Assembly: GCF_003206045.1 (NCBI RefSeq)
Contig: NZ_PZJM01000004.1
Coordinates: forward strand, 195,424 to 259,423
Reading direction: 5' to 3'
Length of the DNA: 64,000 nt
DNA from: Salinicola lusitanus
Lineage (GTDB): Bacteria; Pseudomonadota; Gammaproteobacteria; Pseudomonadales; Halomonadaceae
Shown: one piece after another, positions 1 through 8,442 of the stretch
Layout of the letters: each line of letters starts with the position of its first letter
Numbering within the stretch: the stretch's first letter is position 1
Made by a program: the position numbers and the translations under genes
The notes under the pieces: generated by a model
Told to the model about the DNA's origin: nothing
The model's input: the letters and a program-made list of their open reading frames with translations, nothing else
The model's database searches: none

Positions 1-1
1 C

Positions 2-544
2 GTGGTCACGCCGGGCAAGGGTCGCGTCAACAAGACCGGTTCGCTGGGCGACGTCATGAAGGAGTCGGTCAGCGCGGCGCACACCGTGGTCCGAGCCAGG
101 GCCAGCCAGTTCGGTATCGATCCGGAGCGTTTCGAGAAAGAGGACCTGCACATCCACGTCCCCGAGGGAGCGACGCCCAAGGATGGCCCCAGTGCCGGTA
201 TCGGCATGGTGACCGCCATGGTCTCCGCCTACACCGGGCGCCCGGTACGATGTGACGTTGCCATGACAGGCGAGGTCAACCTGCGTGGCGAGGTCATGCC
301 GATCGGCGGATTAAAGGAGAAATTGCTGGCTGCCCGGCGCGGTGGTATAAAGATCGTACTCATACCGGAGGATAATCGTCGGGACCTGAAAGAGGTGCCC
401 GAGAATATCAAGAATGCATTGGACATTCGCTCGGTGAAGTGGATTGATGACGTGTTGTCAACGGCATTGACGAACCATGTCGACGATGATGAAAAACTTG
501 TCGAAGATGTAACTTCTTCGCAAACCAATGTCAGCACACATTGA
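2..544 (+). CDS. lon: ATP-dependent protease Lon, C-terminal proteolytic domain (5' end outside window)
   Basis: Only the last 180 residues are present; the gene enters from the left edge, so the first codon here is not a real start. The fragment is the Lon serine protease domain. The nucleophile Ser sits in DGPSAG (fragment residue 64), and the catalytic Lys is the second Lys of GGLKEK (residue 107), 43 residues later as in E. coli Ser679/Lys722. Lon degrades misfolded and regulatory proteins in the cytoplasm and forms a hexamer. The acidic tail after the protease domain is variable between species. The downstream neighbours hupB and ppiD give the classical gammaproteobacterial lon-hupB-ppiD order. 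Identification is secure; nothing can be said about the ATPase part. Confidence 0.97.
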   Translation: MVTPGKGRVNKTGSLGDVMKESVSAAHTVVRARASQFGIDPERFEKEDLHIHVPEGATPKDGPSAGIGMVTAMVSAYTGRPVRCDVAMTGEVNLRGEVMPIGGLKEKLLAARRGGIKIVLIPEDNRRDLKEVPENIKNALDIRSVKWIDDVLSTALTNHVDDDEKLVEDVTSSQTNVSTH

Positions 545-607
545 TCTTGTCGATAAGCAAATTTCGTGCGCCAAGCCCGATATGACGCGGTTTTCTAAGG
601 ATCTCGA

Positions 608-637
608 TTGACAGGGTAATCTTGGCATTGCTATAAA
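608..637 (+). promoter_or_regulatory. sigma70 promoter of hupB
   Basis: A perfect -35 TTGACA (608-613) is followed after 18 bp by TATAAA (632-637). It lies about 85 bp upstream of the hupB start, in the lon-hupB gap. Both hexamers are near consensus, as expected for an abundant nucleoid protein. Confidence 0.8.
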
Positions 638-720
638 ATGCCCACTTGTTGTGATCGTGACCGCGTCTCTGATTGCGCATCGATGTCCTGTTAATTTCGT
701 ATACAGTCAAGGGGTGAAGT

Positions 721-993
721 GTGAATAAATCCGAGCTGATTGAAGCCATTGCTGCGTCTGCCGATATTCCCAAGGCCGCTGCTACTCGTGCACTCGACGC
801 GATGATCGAGTCCGTATCAGACAGCCTGAAGAAAGGCGACTCCGTAGCACTGGTTGGGTTCGGGACTTTTGCGGTCAAGGAACGTGCTGCGCGTACTGGC
901 CGTAACCCGCAGACTGGCAAGCCGATCAACATCAGCGCTGCCAAGGTGCCGAGCTTCAAGGCTGGCAAGGCACTGAAAGACGCGGTGAACTGA
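721..993 (+). CDS. hupB: DNA-binding protein HU-beta
   Basis: This 90-residue protein has the exact length of HU. It carries the family signature GFGTF followed by the beta-arm segment [12 protein letters not shown], which inserts into the DNA minor groove at a proline. HU is a small dimeric nucleoid protein that bends and compacts DNA and supports replication, recombination and repair. The start is GTG at 721, with AAGGGG a few bases upstream. It has its own strong promoter (608-637) and its own terminator (1076-1103), so it is probably monocistronic, as in other gammaproteobacteria. The choice of HU-beta over HU-alpha rests on the position between lon and ppiD. Confidence 0.96.
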   Translation: MNKSELIEAIAASADIPKAAATRALDAMIESVSDSLKKGDSVALVGFGTFAVKERAARTGRNPQTGKPINISAAKVPSFKAGKALKDAVN

Positions 994-1075
994 GTTTCGC
1001 TCTGTCGCGGGCTGGCGTCTCGCTAAACGCCAGAAGGCCAAGGCGGTTCGGCCGATGAAAGCCCGTCGCACATAA

Positions 1076-1103
1076 GCGCATCGCCTCAGCGGTGCGCTTT
1101 TTT
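1076..1103 (+). terminator. rho-independent terminator after hupB
   Basis: The stem GCGCATCGC / GCGGTGCGC (one G-T pair) has a CTCA loop and is followed by six T residues. It ends the hupB transcript before ppiD. Confidence 0.88.
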
Positions 1104-1229
1104 ATTGCCTGTTGCAATGAATAGGCTGCCGCAGGCGCCGTCGCCAATGATCCGTTCCCGGGTGCGCCTCGGTGGCATGGCGGTGTACGATACGGGCGCA
1201 ACTTTGGGTCAACGACATGCGAGGACAGC

Positions 1230-3053
1230 ATGCTGCAACGAATTCGTGAGGGTTCTCAGGGGTGGGTGGCGAAAGTCATCGTGGGAGCCATCATCGTCAC
1301 TTTCGCGCTTTTCGGCGCGGAGTCTCTGGTCAGTTACTTTTCTGCCGGGAGCAACGATGCGGCGACTGTGAACGGTGAGTCCATCAGCCGTCAGGCCGTC
1401 GAAACGCAGGTTCAGCGAGGCATCCGTTCGGGCCAGGTTCCAGCCAGCCAGGAGCGCCAGTTCCGAAGCCAGGTGCTCGATCAGCTGATTCGGCAACGCA
1501 CCCTGGATCAGTACGCCAGCGAGGGCGGGCTGCACATCTCCGACAGTCAACTGGATCAGCTGATCGTGTCGCTACCTGAGTTCCAGGATCAGAACGGTCG
1601 CTTCTCTGACGAGCTGTTTACCAACCGTCTGGCCCAGGCCGGCTACACGCCTTCGTCCTTCCGTCGCGAGCTCCGAGCCGATACTCTGCGGCGCCAGGTC
1701 CAGCAGGGACTTGCGGCTTCCACTTTCCTGCTGCCGTCCGAGAAGACGCGTCTGGCGTCGCTGCAGCATCAGCAGCGGACATTCCGCTATGCGCAGTTGT
1801 CAGCGGCGGACCTCGCGCAACCCGTGGCCCCCAGCGACGCCGATCTTCAGCAGTATTACGACCAGCATCAGCAGGACTATCGCCGCCCCGAGCAGGTCAA
1901 AGTCAACTATATCGTTCTGAATCAGGAGGATGTGGCCAAGGACATCGAGGTCAGCGACGACCAGTTGCGTCAGGCCTACGAGCAGGCGCGAGCCGAAGCT
2001 CCGCGCGAGGTATCTCACATCCTGGTGACGTTCGGTGACGATCGCACGGAAGCGCAGGCGCGGGAGCGGCTGGCCGAGGTCCAGTCCAAGCTGGCGCAGG
2101 GCGCAAATTTTGCCGATCTCGCGCGGGAGTATTCCGATGACTCTTCCTCGGCCAATAACGGCGGGGATCTCGGGGCGATTCAGAAAGGGTTCTTCGGCGA
2201 GAGTTTCGATGACGCCGCGTTCTCACTGGATCCGGGGCAGGTGTCGCAGATCGTCCAGACGCAGTACGGCCTGCACCTTATCAAGGTGACAGGGATCGAT
2301 ATCCCTTCATTCGAGGATGATCGCGAAGCCCTCGTTCAGCAGGTCAAGCTCGAACAGTCCCAGTCGCTCTTCAATGAGCGGGCGCAGAAGATGACCGATG
2401 ATGTCTATCAGGCGGAAGATCTCTCCAGCGTCGCCGACGAGCTTGGACTGAAGGTGATGACCAGCGACTGGTTCTCTCGGGACGCGGGTGGCGAAGGGGT
2501 GCTCTCCAATCCGGATGTCGCCGCAGCGGCGTTCTCCCCGGATGTGCTGGAGGACGGCTACAACAGCGATGTGATCGAGACCGACAACCAGCAGCGGGTT
2601 GCGCTTCGTGTCGTCGATCACCGTGAAGCCAGCACGTTGCCGCTCGACGACGTTCGGGCCCAGGTGGAAAGCGCGGTCAAGGCGCAGCAGACTCGGCAGC
2701 GGTTGCAGGAGCTCGCGACCGCAACCCTGGCGTCGCTGCGCAGCGGCCAGGCGGCAGCGGATATCGATTGGCAGCAGGCCGATAGTGTCACCCGGGATGC
2801 CGACGGCTTGCCGGAAGCCGTGCTTCAGGAGGCCTTCCGTCTTCCCCATCCCGAGGATGGCAAGACGGTCTGGGGACACGCCGATAGCCAGGATGGCGTT
2901 GCCATCGTCGGGGTCGAGTCAGTGCAGCCGGGCGATGCGGACTCCGGTGACGCAGACTTTGCGACACGCTTGGCGCAACGTCTGCAGGCTCAAATCGTCA
3001 TTCAGGGGCTGACCCAGACGCTGCAGGACGAGGCGGACATCGAGCGTAACTGA
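1230..3053 (+). CDS. ppiD: peptidyl-prolyl cis-trans isomerase D, membrane-anchored periplasmic chaperone
   Basis: The protein has 607 residues (E. coli PpiD 623). A single N-terminal membrane anchor covers about residues 12-35, so the bulk faces the periplasm near the Sec translocon. An N-terminal SurA-like chaperone region follows, then one parvulin domain at about residues 258-355, recognisable by SHILV, the SDD...GGDLG segment and the GLHLIKV end. The C-terminal third is a second chaperone-like region. PpiD helps newly exported proteins fold or stay soluble. The start ATG at 1230 follows GAGGACAGC and places a short positively charged stretch before the anchor, as expected. The gene follows hupB, as in most gammaproteobacteria. 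Confidence 0.95.
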   Translation: MLQRIREGSQGWVAKVIVGAIIVTFALFGAESLVSYFSAGSNDAATVNGESISRQAVETQVQRGIRSGQVPASQERQFRSQVLDQLIRQRTLDQYASEGGLHISDSQLDQLIVSLPEFQDQNGRFSDELFTNRLAQAGYTPSSFRRELRADTLRRQVQQGLAASTFLLPSEKTRLASLQHQQRTFRYAQLSAADLAQPVAPSDADLQQYYDQHQQDYRRPEQVKVNYIVLNQEDVAKDIEVSDDQLRQAYEQARAEAPREVSHILVTFGDDRTEAQARERLAEVQSKLAQGANFADLAREYSDDSSSANNGGDLGAIQKGFFGESFDDAAFSLDPGQVSQIVQTQYGLHLIKVTGIDIPSFEDDREALVQQVKLEQSQSLFNERAQKMTDDVYQAEDLSSVADELGLKVMTSDWFSRDAGGEGVLSNPDVAAAAFSPDVLEDGYNSDVIETDNQQRVALRVVDHREASTLPLDDVRAQVESAVKAQQTRQRLQELATATLASLRSGQAAADIDWQQADSVTRDADGLPEAVLQEAFRLPHPEDGKTVWGHADSQDGVAIVGVESVQPGDADSGDADFATRLAQRLQAQIVIQGLTQTLQDEADIERN

Positions 3054-3098
3054 TCCTCTCGCCGGCCAGGCGTGCCGCTTCGCCTGATTCTCGCCGAA

Positions 3099-3143
3099 CC
3101 CTCTCTGGCCTGACGGTGCTTCACCGTCAGCCGGGAGGGTTTT
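3099..3143 (+). terminator. rho-independent terminator after ppiD
   Basis: A perfect 9-bp stem CTGACGGTG / CACCGTCAG with a 3-base CTT loop (3110-3130) is extended by an outer CCTC...GGGAGG pairing and followed by TTTT. It separates ppiD from the convergent gene to its right. Confidence 0.85.
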
Positions 3144-3215
3144 ATCGTCAGAGAGGGTGGTTGATGAGGAGCCGGTCGCTCCGAGCGGCTGCGGTGGTCA
3201 CCAAGGGCGTGCGAC

Positions 3216-3467
3216 TTAGCGAGTGGCATGCTCCCACTCCGTGAGAATGCGTAGCGCCTGTTCGCGGTTATCGCTGCACAGCTCGCGATCGTACTCGAAG
3301 CGCCGGCAGACGGCGGGGCGGCTTGCGTCCCCGAATAGCCGACATAGATTGTCGTCGTCGAGTTGCACGCAGCGAATGCCGGCGGGCTTACCCTCCGGCA
3401 TGCCGGGAATGGGGGTGGTGATCGATGGTGCGATGCAGCAAGCACCGCAGCCGGCTCTGCAACTCAT
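3216..3467 (-). CDS. YkgJ-family cysteine-cluster protein
   Basis: This 83-residue protein starts with MSCRAGCGACC, then SITTPIPGMP, GKPAG.RC, LCRLFG and RPAVCRRF. This is the conserved cysteine pattern of the YkgJ/UPF0153 family of putative zinc- or iron-chelating proteins. It matches E. coli YkgJ almost segment for segment. The biochemical role of the family is not established. The gene lies just downstream of the QueD-like gene on the same strand with a 6-base gap, so it may be the last gene of the queuosine-type operon. That proximity does not prove a role in queuosine synthesis. Confidence 0.85.
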   Translation of the reverse strand: MSCRAGCGACCIAPSITTPIPGMPEGKPAGIRCVQLDDDNLCRLFGDASRPAVCRRFEYDRELCSDNREQALRILTEWEHATR

Positions 3468-3473
3468 GCCTTG

Positions 3474-4328
3474 CTAGCCCGTCATACTGGTGCCGCGGCT
3501 CTCGGCGAGCGCACCCTTGTCGATTCCCTCGAATGCCTGCACCCGGATGTGAGCGCCGGTGGACGATGCAATCTGTTCGGCTAACCAGGCCGCGATGTTT
3601 TCGACGGTGGTGGGTGCGGGCAGTGTGTGGCAGCGCTCTTTCGGCAGGTGCAACTGAAACTTCCCCTGGTCCGATCGATAGCGGACTCGCATGATGTCAT
3701 CACCGCGGCGGGGCTCGATGATATCGGCATCGTCGACGAGATAGCCGTTATCCAGGCGCTGTGCCCAATGCATCTCTAGTTCTGAGTCGCGTCGGCCATC
3801 CCGCCAGATTCGCAGATGCGAACGATGGCCGTGAGCGATGCGCTGGCAGTTGCCCTTATGGTGCTTGAGGCCGTGGCTGTAACGATAGATCGCGCCGTCG
3901 GCCAGCTCTTCGCGAAGACGAATTCGGATCGCTTCGACTCTAGGTGGCGGTCGTTTGCTGAGTTCGGTGCTGAGATGCGCGCCCAGGCGCTCCGAGGTGA
4001 TCTCTCCCCACGGGAATAGGGTGAAGCCTTGGCGAGGCGCCCGGAGCTCCAGAGGGAAGGGGAGTTCGGCCGCCAGGTGGAGACCCTCGCTACACTCCTC
4101 GATCTTGACGCCGGCTGCCTGGGTCGGCACGAGTAACGTGTGATCCAGGCCCGCATCGAGGCGCGACTTGATCCACGGTTTGACCTCGCCGAAGTCGAAC
4201 AGCATGCCGTCCTCCCCCAGCTCGCCGTCGAGTTCCACATCGACGTGCCAGCTGGCGCCGCTCAGTCCGCGTTGGGGGGACCAGATCGATGCGTCGATAT
4301 TGGTCAGGTTGTTCACGAACAGGGTCAT
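3474..4328 (-). CDS. two-domain 6-pyruvoyl/6-carboxytetrahydropterin synthase (QueD-like) protein
   Basis: The protein has 284 residues, about twice the size of standard QueD (around 120). QueD converts dihydroneopterin triphosphate to 6-carboxytetrahydropterin, the second step of queuosine precursor synthesis. The C-terminal half carries an intact site: His152, Cys161 in KGNC, His166 and His168 in AHGH, and Glu267 in AFEGIDKG. The N-terminal half has the same fold signature (GMLFDFGEVK, LDHTLL), but the zinc motif expected as LHGHS reads LSGAS (residues 22-26) and the catalytic Cys is absent. The first domain is thus probably non-catalytic. The ATG at 4328 overlaps the queE stop in TGATG. 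The open frame continues upstream inside queE, but that extension is not coding. It is assigned to 7-deazaguanine synthesis by the adjacent queE and queC. Confidence 0.86.
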   Translation of the reverse strand: MTLFVNNLTNIDASIWSPQRGLSGASWHVDVELDGELGEDGMLFDFGEVKPWIKSRLDAGLDHTLLVPTQAAGVKIEECSEGLHLAAELPFPLELRAPRQGFTLFPWGEITSERLGAHLSTELSKRPPPRVEAIRIRLREELADGAIYRYSHGLKHHKGNCQRIAHGHRSHLRIWRDGRRDSELEMHWAQRLDNGYLVDDADIIEPRRGDDIMRVRYRSDQGKFQLHLPKERCHTLPAPTTVENIAAWLAEQIASSTGAHIRVQAFEGIDKGALAESRGTSMTG

Positions 4329-4981
4329 CAATCGATTCCTGCGATCTTGTGGGTCTGCAGCGATAGACGCCATTGCGGGTGCTGAAGGCAATACTCGACG
4401 GTTGCCGCCATCGGGTCGCCATCGCTGATGATGGCACCTGGCGTGAGATCCATCGGCTGCAGGAAAAAATGGGTGAAATCGAGTCCGGCGAAAGTCGCCG
4501 GATCGACGCCCACCTGGGGATAGACGAGCTTGAGCTCGTGGCCCCGGGTCAGGCTCAGCGTCGTATCGCTTTTCGGGCTGACGCAGATCCAGTCGATACC
4601 CGCGGGCGCCGACAGGGTGCCGTTGGTCTCGACGGCGACCTCGAATCCCTGCGCATGCATGGCATCGATCAGCGCCTCGTCCAGCTGCAGCAGAGGTTCG
4701 CCACCGGTGAAGACCACGTAGCGGGAGACGTTGGCCTGATCGGGTGCCTCCCAGAGTGCCGTCAGATGGGCAGCCAGAGCGGCGGCGTCGAGAAACTGGC
4801 CGCCATTCTGACCATCGGTTCCAACGAAGTCGGTATCGCAGAAGGTGCACCGACTTCTCGCGCGGTCACGCTCTCGGCCGGACCAGAGATTGCAGCCGGT
4901 GAAGCGACAGAAAACGCTGGCGCGACCGGCTTGGGCGCCTTCTCCCTGCAAGGTATAGAAGGCTTCTTTGACGCTGTACAT
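4328..4981 (-). CDS. queE: 7-carboxy-7-deazaguanine synthase (radical SAM)
   Basis: The protein has 217 residues. The N-terminus YSVKEAFYTLQGEG is the typical QueE opening. The 4Fe-4S cysteines are Cys30, Cys45 and Cys48, giving the Cx14CxxC spacing of the longer QueE type rather than the canonical Cx3CxxC. FTGGEPLLQ and ETNGT are the glycine-rich S-adenosylmethionine-binding segments. QueE rearranges 6-carboxytetrahydropterin to 7-carboxy-7-deazaguanine in the cytoplasm, the step after QueD and before QueC. The gene overlaps the QueD-like gene by one base (TGATG), so the two are translationally coupled. About 220 bases separate it from queC upstream, enough for an internal promoter, but none is convincing. 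Confidence 0.94.
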   Translation of the reverse strand: MYSVKEAFYTLQGEGAQAGRASVFCRFTGCNLWSGRERDRARSRCTFCDTDFVGTDGQNGGQFLDAAALAAHLTALWEAPDQANVSRYVVFTGGEPLLQLDEALIDAMHAQGFEVAVETNGTLSAPAGIDWICVSPKSDTTLSLTRGHELKLVYPQVGVDPATFAGLDFTHFFLQPMDLTPGAIISDGDPMAATVEYCLQHPQWRLSLQTHKIAGID

Positions 4982-5201
4982 GCAAACTTCCGTGCTAGGT
5001 TCATGCGGGCTGGCCGTCGGGCCGGTTTCGCCTGGGCTTGGCGGGTCGGTACGTGCTGCGACGACGGTAGACTGCTTGGATTTTGTACCGCAAGCCAGCG
5101 GGCGAGGGCAGAATAGAGCAAAACGGCGAAAACGCGGAGTTCACGCGGTGTGAATGGACCCTTTGTGCCGGCTTCGAGCGCCAGCGGTTCCCATGCCACT
5201 C

Positions 5202-5900
5202 CTATTGCCGGTCGGGCAGCACGTAGGGGATCGGATCCTCCATCCCGACACGGGCAAAGGCGTCGAGTCGCTCGCGGCAACTGCCGCACTCGCCACAGGC
5301 GATCTCTCCGCCCAGGTAACAGGTCCAGGTCCGAGCGTAGTCGAGTCCCATCTCGATCCCGTCGCTGAGAATGCTTGCCTTGTCGCTATGTAGATACGGC
5401 GCTTCGATTCTGACCGATTCGAAGTTGGCGATGGCGGCGACGTCGTTCATGCGGTCGACGAACGCCGGTCGGCAGTCAGGGTACAGGACATGATCACCAC
5501 CATGTGCGCCATAGAAACAGACGGCGGCTTCGATATTGACCGCATATCCGATCGCCAGTGATAGCAGGATCATGTTGCGGTTGGGTACCACGGTATCGGC
5601 CAGGTTGTCCTCGGCGTAGTCCGCCTTGGGCAGCGCGCGACTGCTATCCGTCAGCGCCGAATTACCGATCAACTGATGGATGGCGCGGATGTCGACGACC
5701 CGATGAGACACTCCCAGGTCCTCGCATACGTGGCGGGCCACGTCGAGTTCACGGGCATGGCGCTGGCCGTAGTCGAACGACAGGGCATGGACCGTGTACC
5801 CGTCGCGGATGGCGCGGTGCAGGACGGTGTAGGAGTCCATCCCACCGGAGTATATGACCACGGCCGGCTCGGATGGGGAGTGAGAAGTCGAGGGTGTCAT
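5202..5900 (-). CDS. queC: 7-cyano-7-deazaguanine synthase
   Basis: The protein has 232 residues, the usual QueC length. The PP-loop SGGMDS at residues 18-23 binds ATP. The C-terminal zinc site is a cluster of four cysteines in TWTC, IAC, GEC and GSC near residue 200. QueC converts 7-carboxy-7-deazaguanine and ammonia to preQ0 in an ATP-dependent reaction. The three genes queC, queE and the QueD-like gene therefore cover the consecutive steps to preQ0. The start ATG at 5900 gives a short tail before the PP-loop. No preQ1 riboswitch-like pseudoknot was recognised upstream. Confidence 0.95.
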   Translation of the reverse strand: MTPSTSHSPSEPAVVIYSGGMDSYTVLHRAIRDGYTVHALSFDYGQRHARELDVARHVCEDLGVSHRVVDIRAIHQLIGNSALTDSSRALPKADYAEDNLADTVVPNRNMILLSLAIGYAVNIEAAVCFYGAHGGDHVLYPDCRPAFVDRMNDVAAIANFESVRIEAPYLHSDKASILSDGIEMGLDYARTWTCYLGGEIACGECGSCRERLDAFARVGMEDPIPYVLPDRQ

Positions 5901-5956
5901 GCTGTCAACCTGTGGCAGGGCAATCGGTCTGGTATGGGAGTTGGCGCTATCCGAGG

Positions 5957-7012
5957 CTATGTCGCGAAGGCGCCTCGTTCGCCGACGAGGGGAGTCAGGA
6001 AACGCTGCTTGCGTTCCTCCGGTGACAACGCCTGGGCCAGCAGATGGGCGAGTTTACTGTGAGCGGCTTCCGGCGTCATGTCATCGCCGGACAAGATGCC
6101 GATCTCCGTCAGTGTCCGACCCGTGGCATAGACGTCGAGGTTCACCCCTCCGACCGGGCATTGGCTGATGGCGACCATGGTCTTGCCCGCCGAGGCGGCG
6201 CGTGCCAGGACGCCGAGCAGCTCGGCGTCTTCCGGTAGATTGCCACTCCCCCAGCACTCGATGACAACACCCTTGATCTGGTCGTCGTCCAGCCACCGAG
6301 CCACGTCCCTGGCGCGGATGCCCGGCCAGAGGGGCAGGCGCACGACGTCGGGAAGTGGCGCGGCGGCTAGCTCGAATTGCGGTGCTCCCCGGCTTTGCCA
6401 GCAGCGTGAAGGGTAGAGGACAGGGGCGTGATCCACCATCTCGCCGAGCAGCGGCCAGTTCGGCGTCTCGAATCCGAGGCTGGACTCAGTGTACCATTTC
6501 CGTGCACGGCATCCCCTCATCAGACGACCGCCGAAGCTGACACAGACTTCTCTCAACGTGCTCTCCGCGGCAAACCGCAGCGCCGCCTCGAGGTTGTCGA
6601 GGGCGTCGCTATCGGCGGTTTCCAGCGGTTTTTGCGCCCCCGTCACGATGACCGGCTTGGACAGGCCCTGGAGTCGAAAAGCCAGGCTGGTCGCGCACCA
6701 GGCGAGGGTGTCGGTTCCATGCAGCACCACGAACCCCGCGAACTCCCGGTAGCGCTCGGCGATCATGCTTGCCAGAGCCACCCAGTCGGCGGGCGTGGCG
6801 CTGCTGGAGTCGATCGGGCTGGCCGCTTCCCATAGCACATGGCGCGGCAGCCTTCGCTGCCTGTCGGGCGGCAACGTCGACAGCGCCGCCGCCATACGGG
6901 ATTCGAAGTCGCCCGCGGCCACCAGGCCCCGGGCGCTTTCCCGCATGCCGATGGTTCCACCGGTGTAGATGACCAGGATCGGAAGGGCATGGTTGTCGGT
7001 CACGGAATTCAT
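5957..7012 (-). CDS. ansA: type I (cytoplasmic) L-asparaginase
   Basis: The protein has 351 residues. The first catalytic Thr is Thr20 in YTGGTIGM, and the second triad is marked by HGTDT (Thr100-Asp101). GAQKP and CPVGGVN are further family motifs. There is no signal peptide, so this is the cytoplasmic type that hydrolyses asparagine to aspartate and ammonia. The chosen ATG at 7012 lies 7 bp after the stop of the CBS-domain gene; a longer in-frame extension runs back into that gene and is rejected. The ribosome site is weak, consistent with translational coupling to the upstream gene. A pairing of a CBS-domain protein and asparaginase is seen here, but no functional link is known to me. Confidence 0.92.
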   Translation of the reverse strand: MNSVTDNHALPILVIYTGGTIGMRESARGLVAAGDFESRMAAALSTLPPDRQRRLPRHVLWEAASPIDSSSATPADWVALASMIAERYREFAGFVVLHGTDTLAWCATSLAFRLQGLSKPVIVTGAQKPLETADSDALDNLEAALRFAAESTLREVCVSFGGRLMRGCRARKWYTESSLGFETPNWPLLGEMVDHAPVLYPSRCWQSRGAPQFELAAAPLPDVVRLPLWPGIRARDVARWLDDDQIKGVVIECWGSGNLPEDAELLGVLARAASAGKTMVAISQCPVGGVNLDVYATGRTLTEIGILSGDDMTPEAAHSKLAHLLAQALSPEERKQRFLTPLVGERGAFAT

Positions 7013-7019
7013 GAGGCGG

Positions 7020-7643
7020 CTAGAGGTCGTGGCCGAGGATGACGTGGCAGATCGCGGAAAAGGTGCGAGCTTCCGGCGGATGGTTGAAATCGACTCCCAG
7101 CGCCCGGCTGATATTGGATGCGGAGATGATGCCGCGAATTCTCGACGCGCCGCTGCCATCCGGTTCGGTGATCAGTACGTGCTGGTCACCCGATGTCTTC
7201 AGCGTCTCCACCAGATCGCCCACGCTGGCGTGGGAAATCCGGGAGTAGGAGAGCGAATGCAGTTCGCTGCGCGGCGTCTGGATCATCTCGGCAGTCACTT
7301 CATCTCGCCCGATCTGGTGCTTCTGCATCGCCAGCGTGATACGGCGGCCTCCGATCAACTCCCGGGCATTGATCACGCCGGTGAAGTTGCCGCTGGCGTT
7401 GATCAGCATCAGCAGTCGGACGCCGGCCTGCTTCATCGTTTCCAGCGCCTGGGAGATGGAGCTCCCGGTCGGCAGGGTATAGGGATGACTGACGCTGAAA
7501 TCCGTGACCAGCATGGCGGCGGAGCTTTCCAGCGTCACCGACTGGGTCTGGGTCACAGGCTGGACGATACCGCTGACGCCATCCAGGTTTTCCAGCGGCA
7601 GTGCGGAAAAATGGACTTTTGAAGGGTGGAGAGGATTGGCCAT
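7020..7643 (-). CDS. CBS-domain protein
   Basis: The protein has 207 residues and two CBS repeats. The first covers about residues 50-105 (PTGSSISQALETM.QAGVRLLMLI, FTGVINAREL). The second covers about 115-185 (SRISHASVGDLVETLKTSGDQHVLITE, IRGIISASNISRAL). CBS pairs bind adenine nucleotides and usually act as regulatory modules. No catalytic domain or membrane segment is attached. The N-terminal 45 residues are unique. The gene is cotranscribed with the asparaginase gene (7 bp apart). Its target is unknown. Confidence 0.85.
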   Translation of the reverse strand: MANPLHPSKVHFSALPLENLDGVSGIVQPVTQTQSVTLESSAAMLVTDFSVSHPYTLPTGSSISQALETMKQAGVRLLMLINASGNFTGVINARELIGGRRITLAMQKHQIGRDEVTAEMIQTPRSELHSLSYSRISHASVGDLVETLKTSGDQHVLITEPDGSGASRIRGIISASNISRALGVDFNHPPEARTFSAICHVILGHDL

Positions 7644-7711
7644 GGAGAGTTCTCCCTAGGTCGATTGAGGCTCATTGTCGATCAAGCTCGGGTCGAGCCT
7701 GACGGAAACCG

Positions 7712-8212
7712 TTACAGGTACTGGTGCAGATCGCCGCGCACGCTATCGAGGAACGTGATGAAGCGCGTATCTCTCTCGTCGTCGTGACGGTCGGTGCGGC
7801 AACCCAGTTTCATGCTTTTCTGGACCAGGAGCTCATCGTAGATATCCAGCGTGATCTTTATCGGACTCTCCGCGGAGGGCGTGATATCCCCCTCTTCCAG
7901 CGTGAACGTCTCGAACAGCGTGGCCCGGATGCGGGTGGTCCCGCCTTCCGCCAATACACGACGCACGAACAGCCAGCCTTCGCAGGCGAGATTCTCGCCG
8001 CTGTCACGCCGGCGCTGGAACAGGGCTCGATAGCTGGCGCCTTCCTTGGCGGCGCGGTCCGCCATGCTGCGATAGGCTTCGGTGACCCGTGACGCCATGG
8101 CGCCGGTGTCCGCCAGCTTGCGCAGGGCGGCCTGGTGCTCGCGCCCCAGCTGTTCCTGGCGCTGAAAGCGCTGCCACAATCGATAATCGGCATGCAGGGA
8201 GTTCGCGTCCAT
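7712..8212 (-). CDS. conserved hypothetical protein, mostly helical N-terminus
   Basis: The protein has 166 residues and I do not recognise the family. The first half is predicted helical and highly charged (WQRFQRQEQLGREHQAALRK). The second half alternates hydrophobic and polar residues (LFETFTLEEGD, IKITLDIYDELLVQKS), suggesting beta strands. There is no signal peptide or membrane segment. The ATG at 8212 is preferred over one seven codons upstream because GGAGA lies 6 bases before it. It is divergent from fliD, with the fliD sigma28 promoter and a 16-bp palindrome between them. Codon use looks native. Confidence 0.65.
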   Translation of the reverse strand: MDANSLHADYRLWQRFQRQEQLGREHQAALRKLADTGAMASRVTEAYRSMADRAAKEGASYRALFQRRRDSGENLACEGWLFVRRVLAEGGTTRIRATLFETFTLEEGDITPSAESPIKITLDIYDELLVQKSMKLGCRTDRHDDERDTRFITFLDSVRGDLHQYL

Positions 8213-8328
8213 GTCTTCTCCAGAGAGTGGCAAATTGTCGGTGGCCTATGATCGCCTATCCAGTGGTCGTCTGGCCACCCAGGTGTGCTGCCTTCCCGAA
8301 CGGGAAGAAAAAGACGATCAGGCGACGC

Positions 8329-8355
8329 TAAAGTTCCCCCGCCCGCAGCCGATGA
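8329..8355 (+). promoter_or_regulatory. sigma28 (FliA) promoter of fliD
   Basis: TAAAGTTC (8329-8336), 11 bp, then GCCGATGA (8348-8355). It differs from the FliA consensus TAAAGTTT-N11-GCCGATAA at only two positions and lies 88 bp before the fliD start. FliA itself is encoded at 29658. Confidence 0.88.
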
Positions 8356-8442
8356 GCAAATTGACGCGTGAAAGTGCGCCTAATCGGCGTCTGCCGTTGC
8401 GATCGGCGTGTTACAAATGGCGTCAAGGCTTAGAGAGGTTAC

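Noticed and set aside
4329-4850. In-frame upstream extension of the QueD-like gene to 458 codons
   Set aside because: It lies entirely inside queE in another frame, and the internal ATG at 4328 with the TGATG overlap starts exactly where the T-fold protein begins.
4982-5201. preQ1 riboswitch or small gene between queC and queE
   Set aside because: No H-type pseudoknot signature or A-rich tail next to a ribosome site was found, and no frame in the 220-bp gap looks coding.
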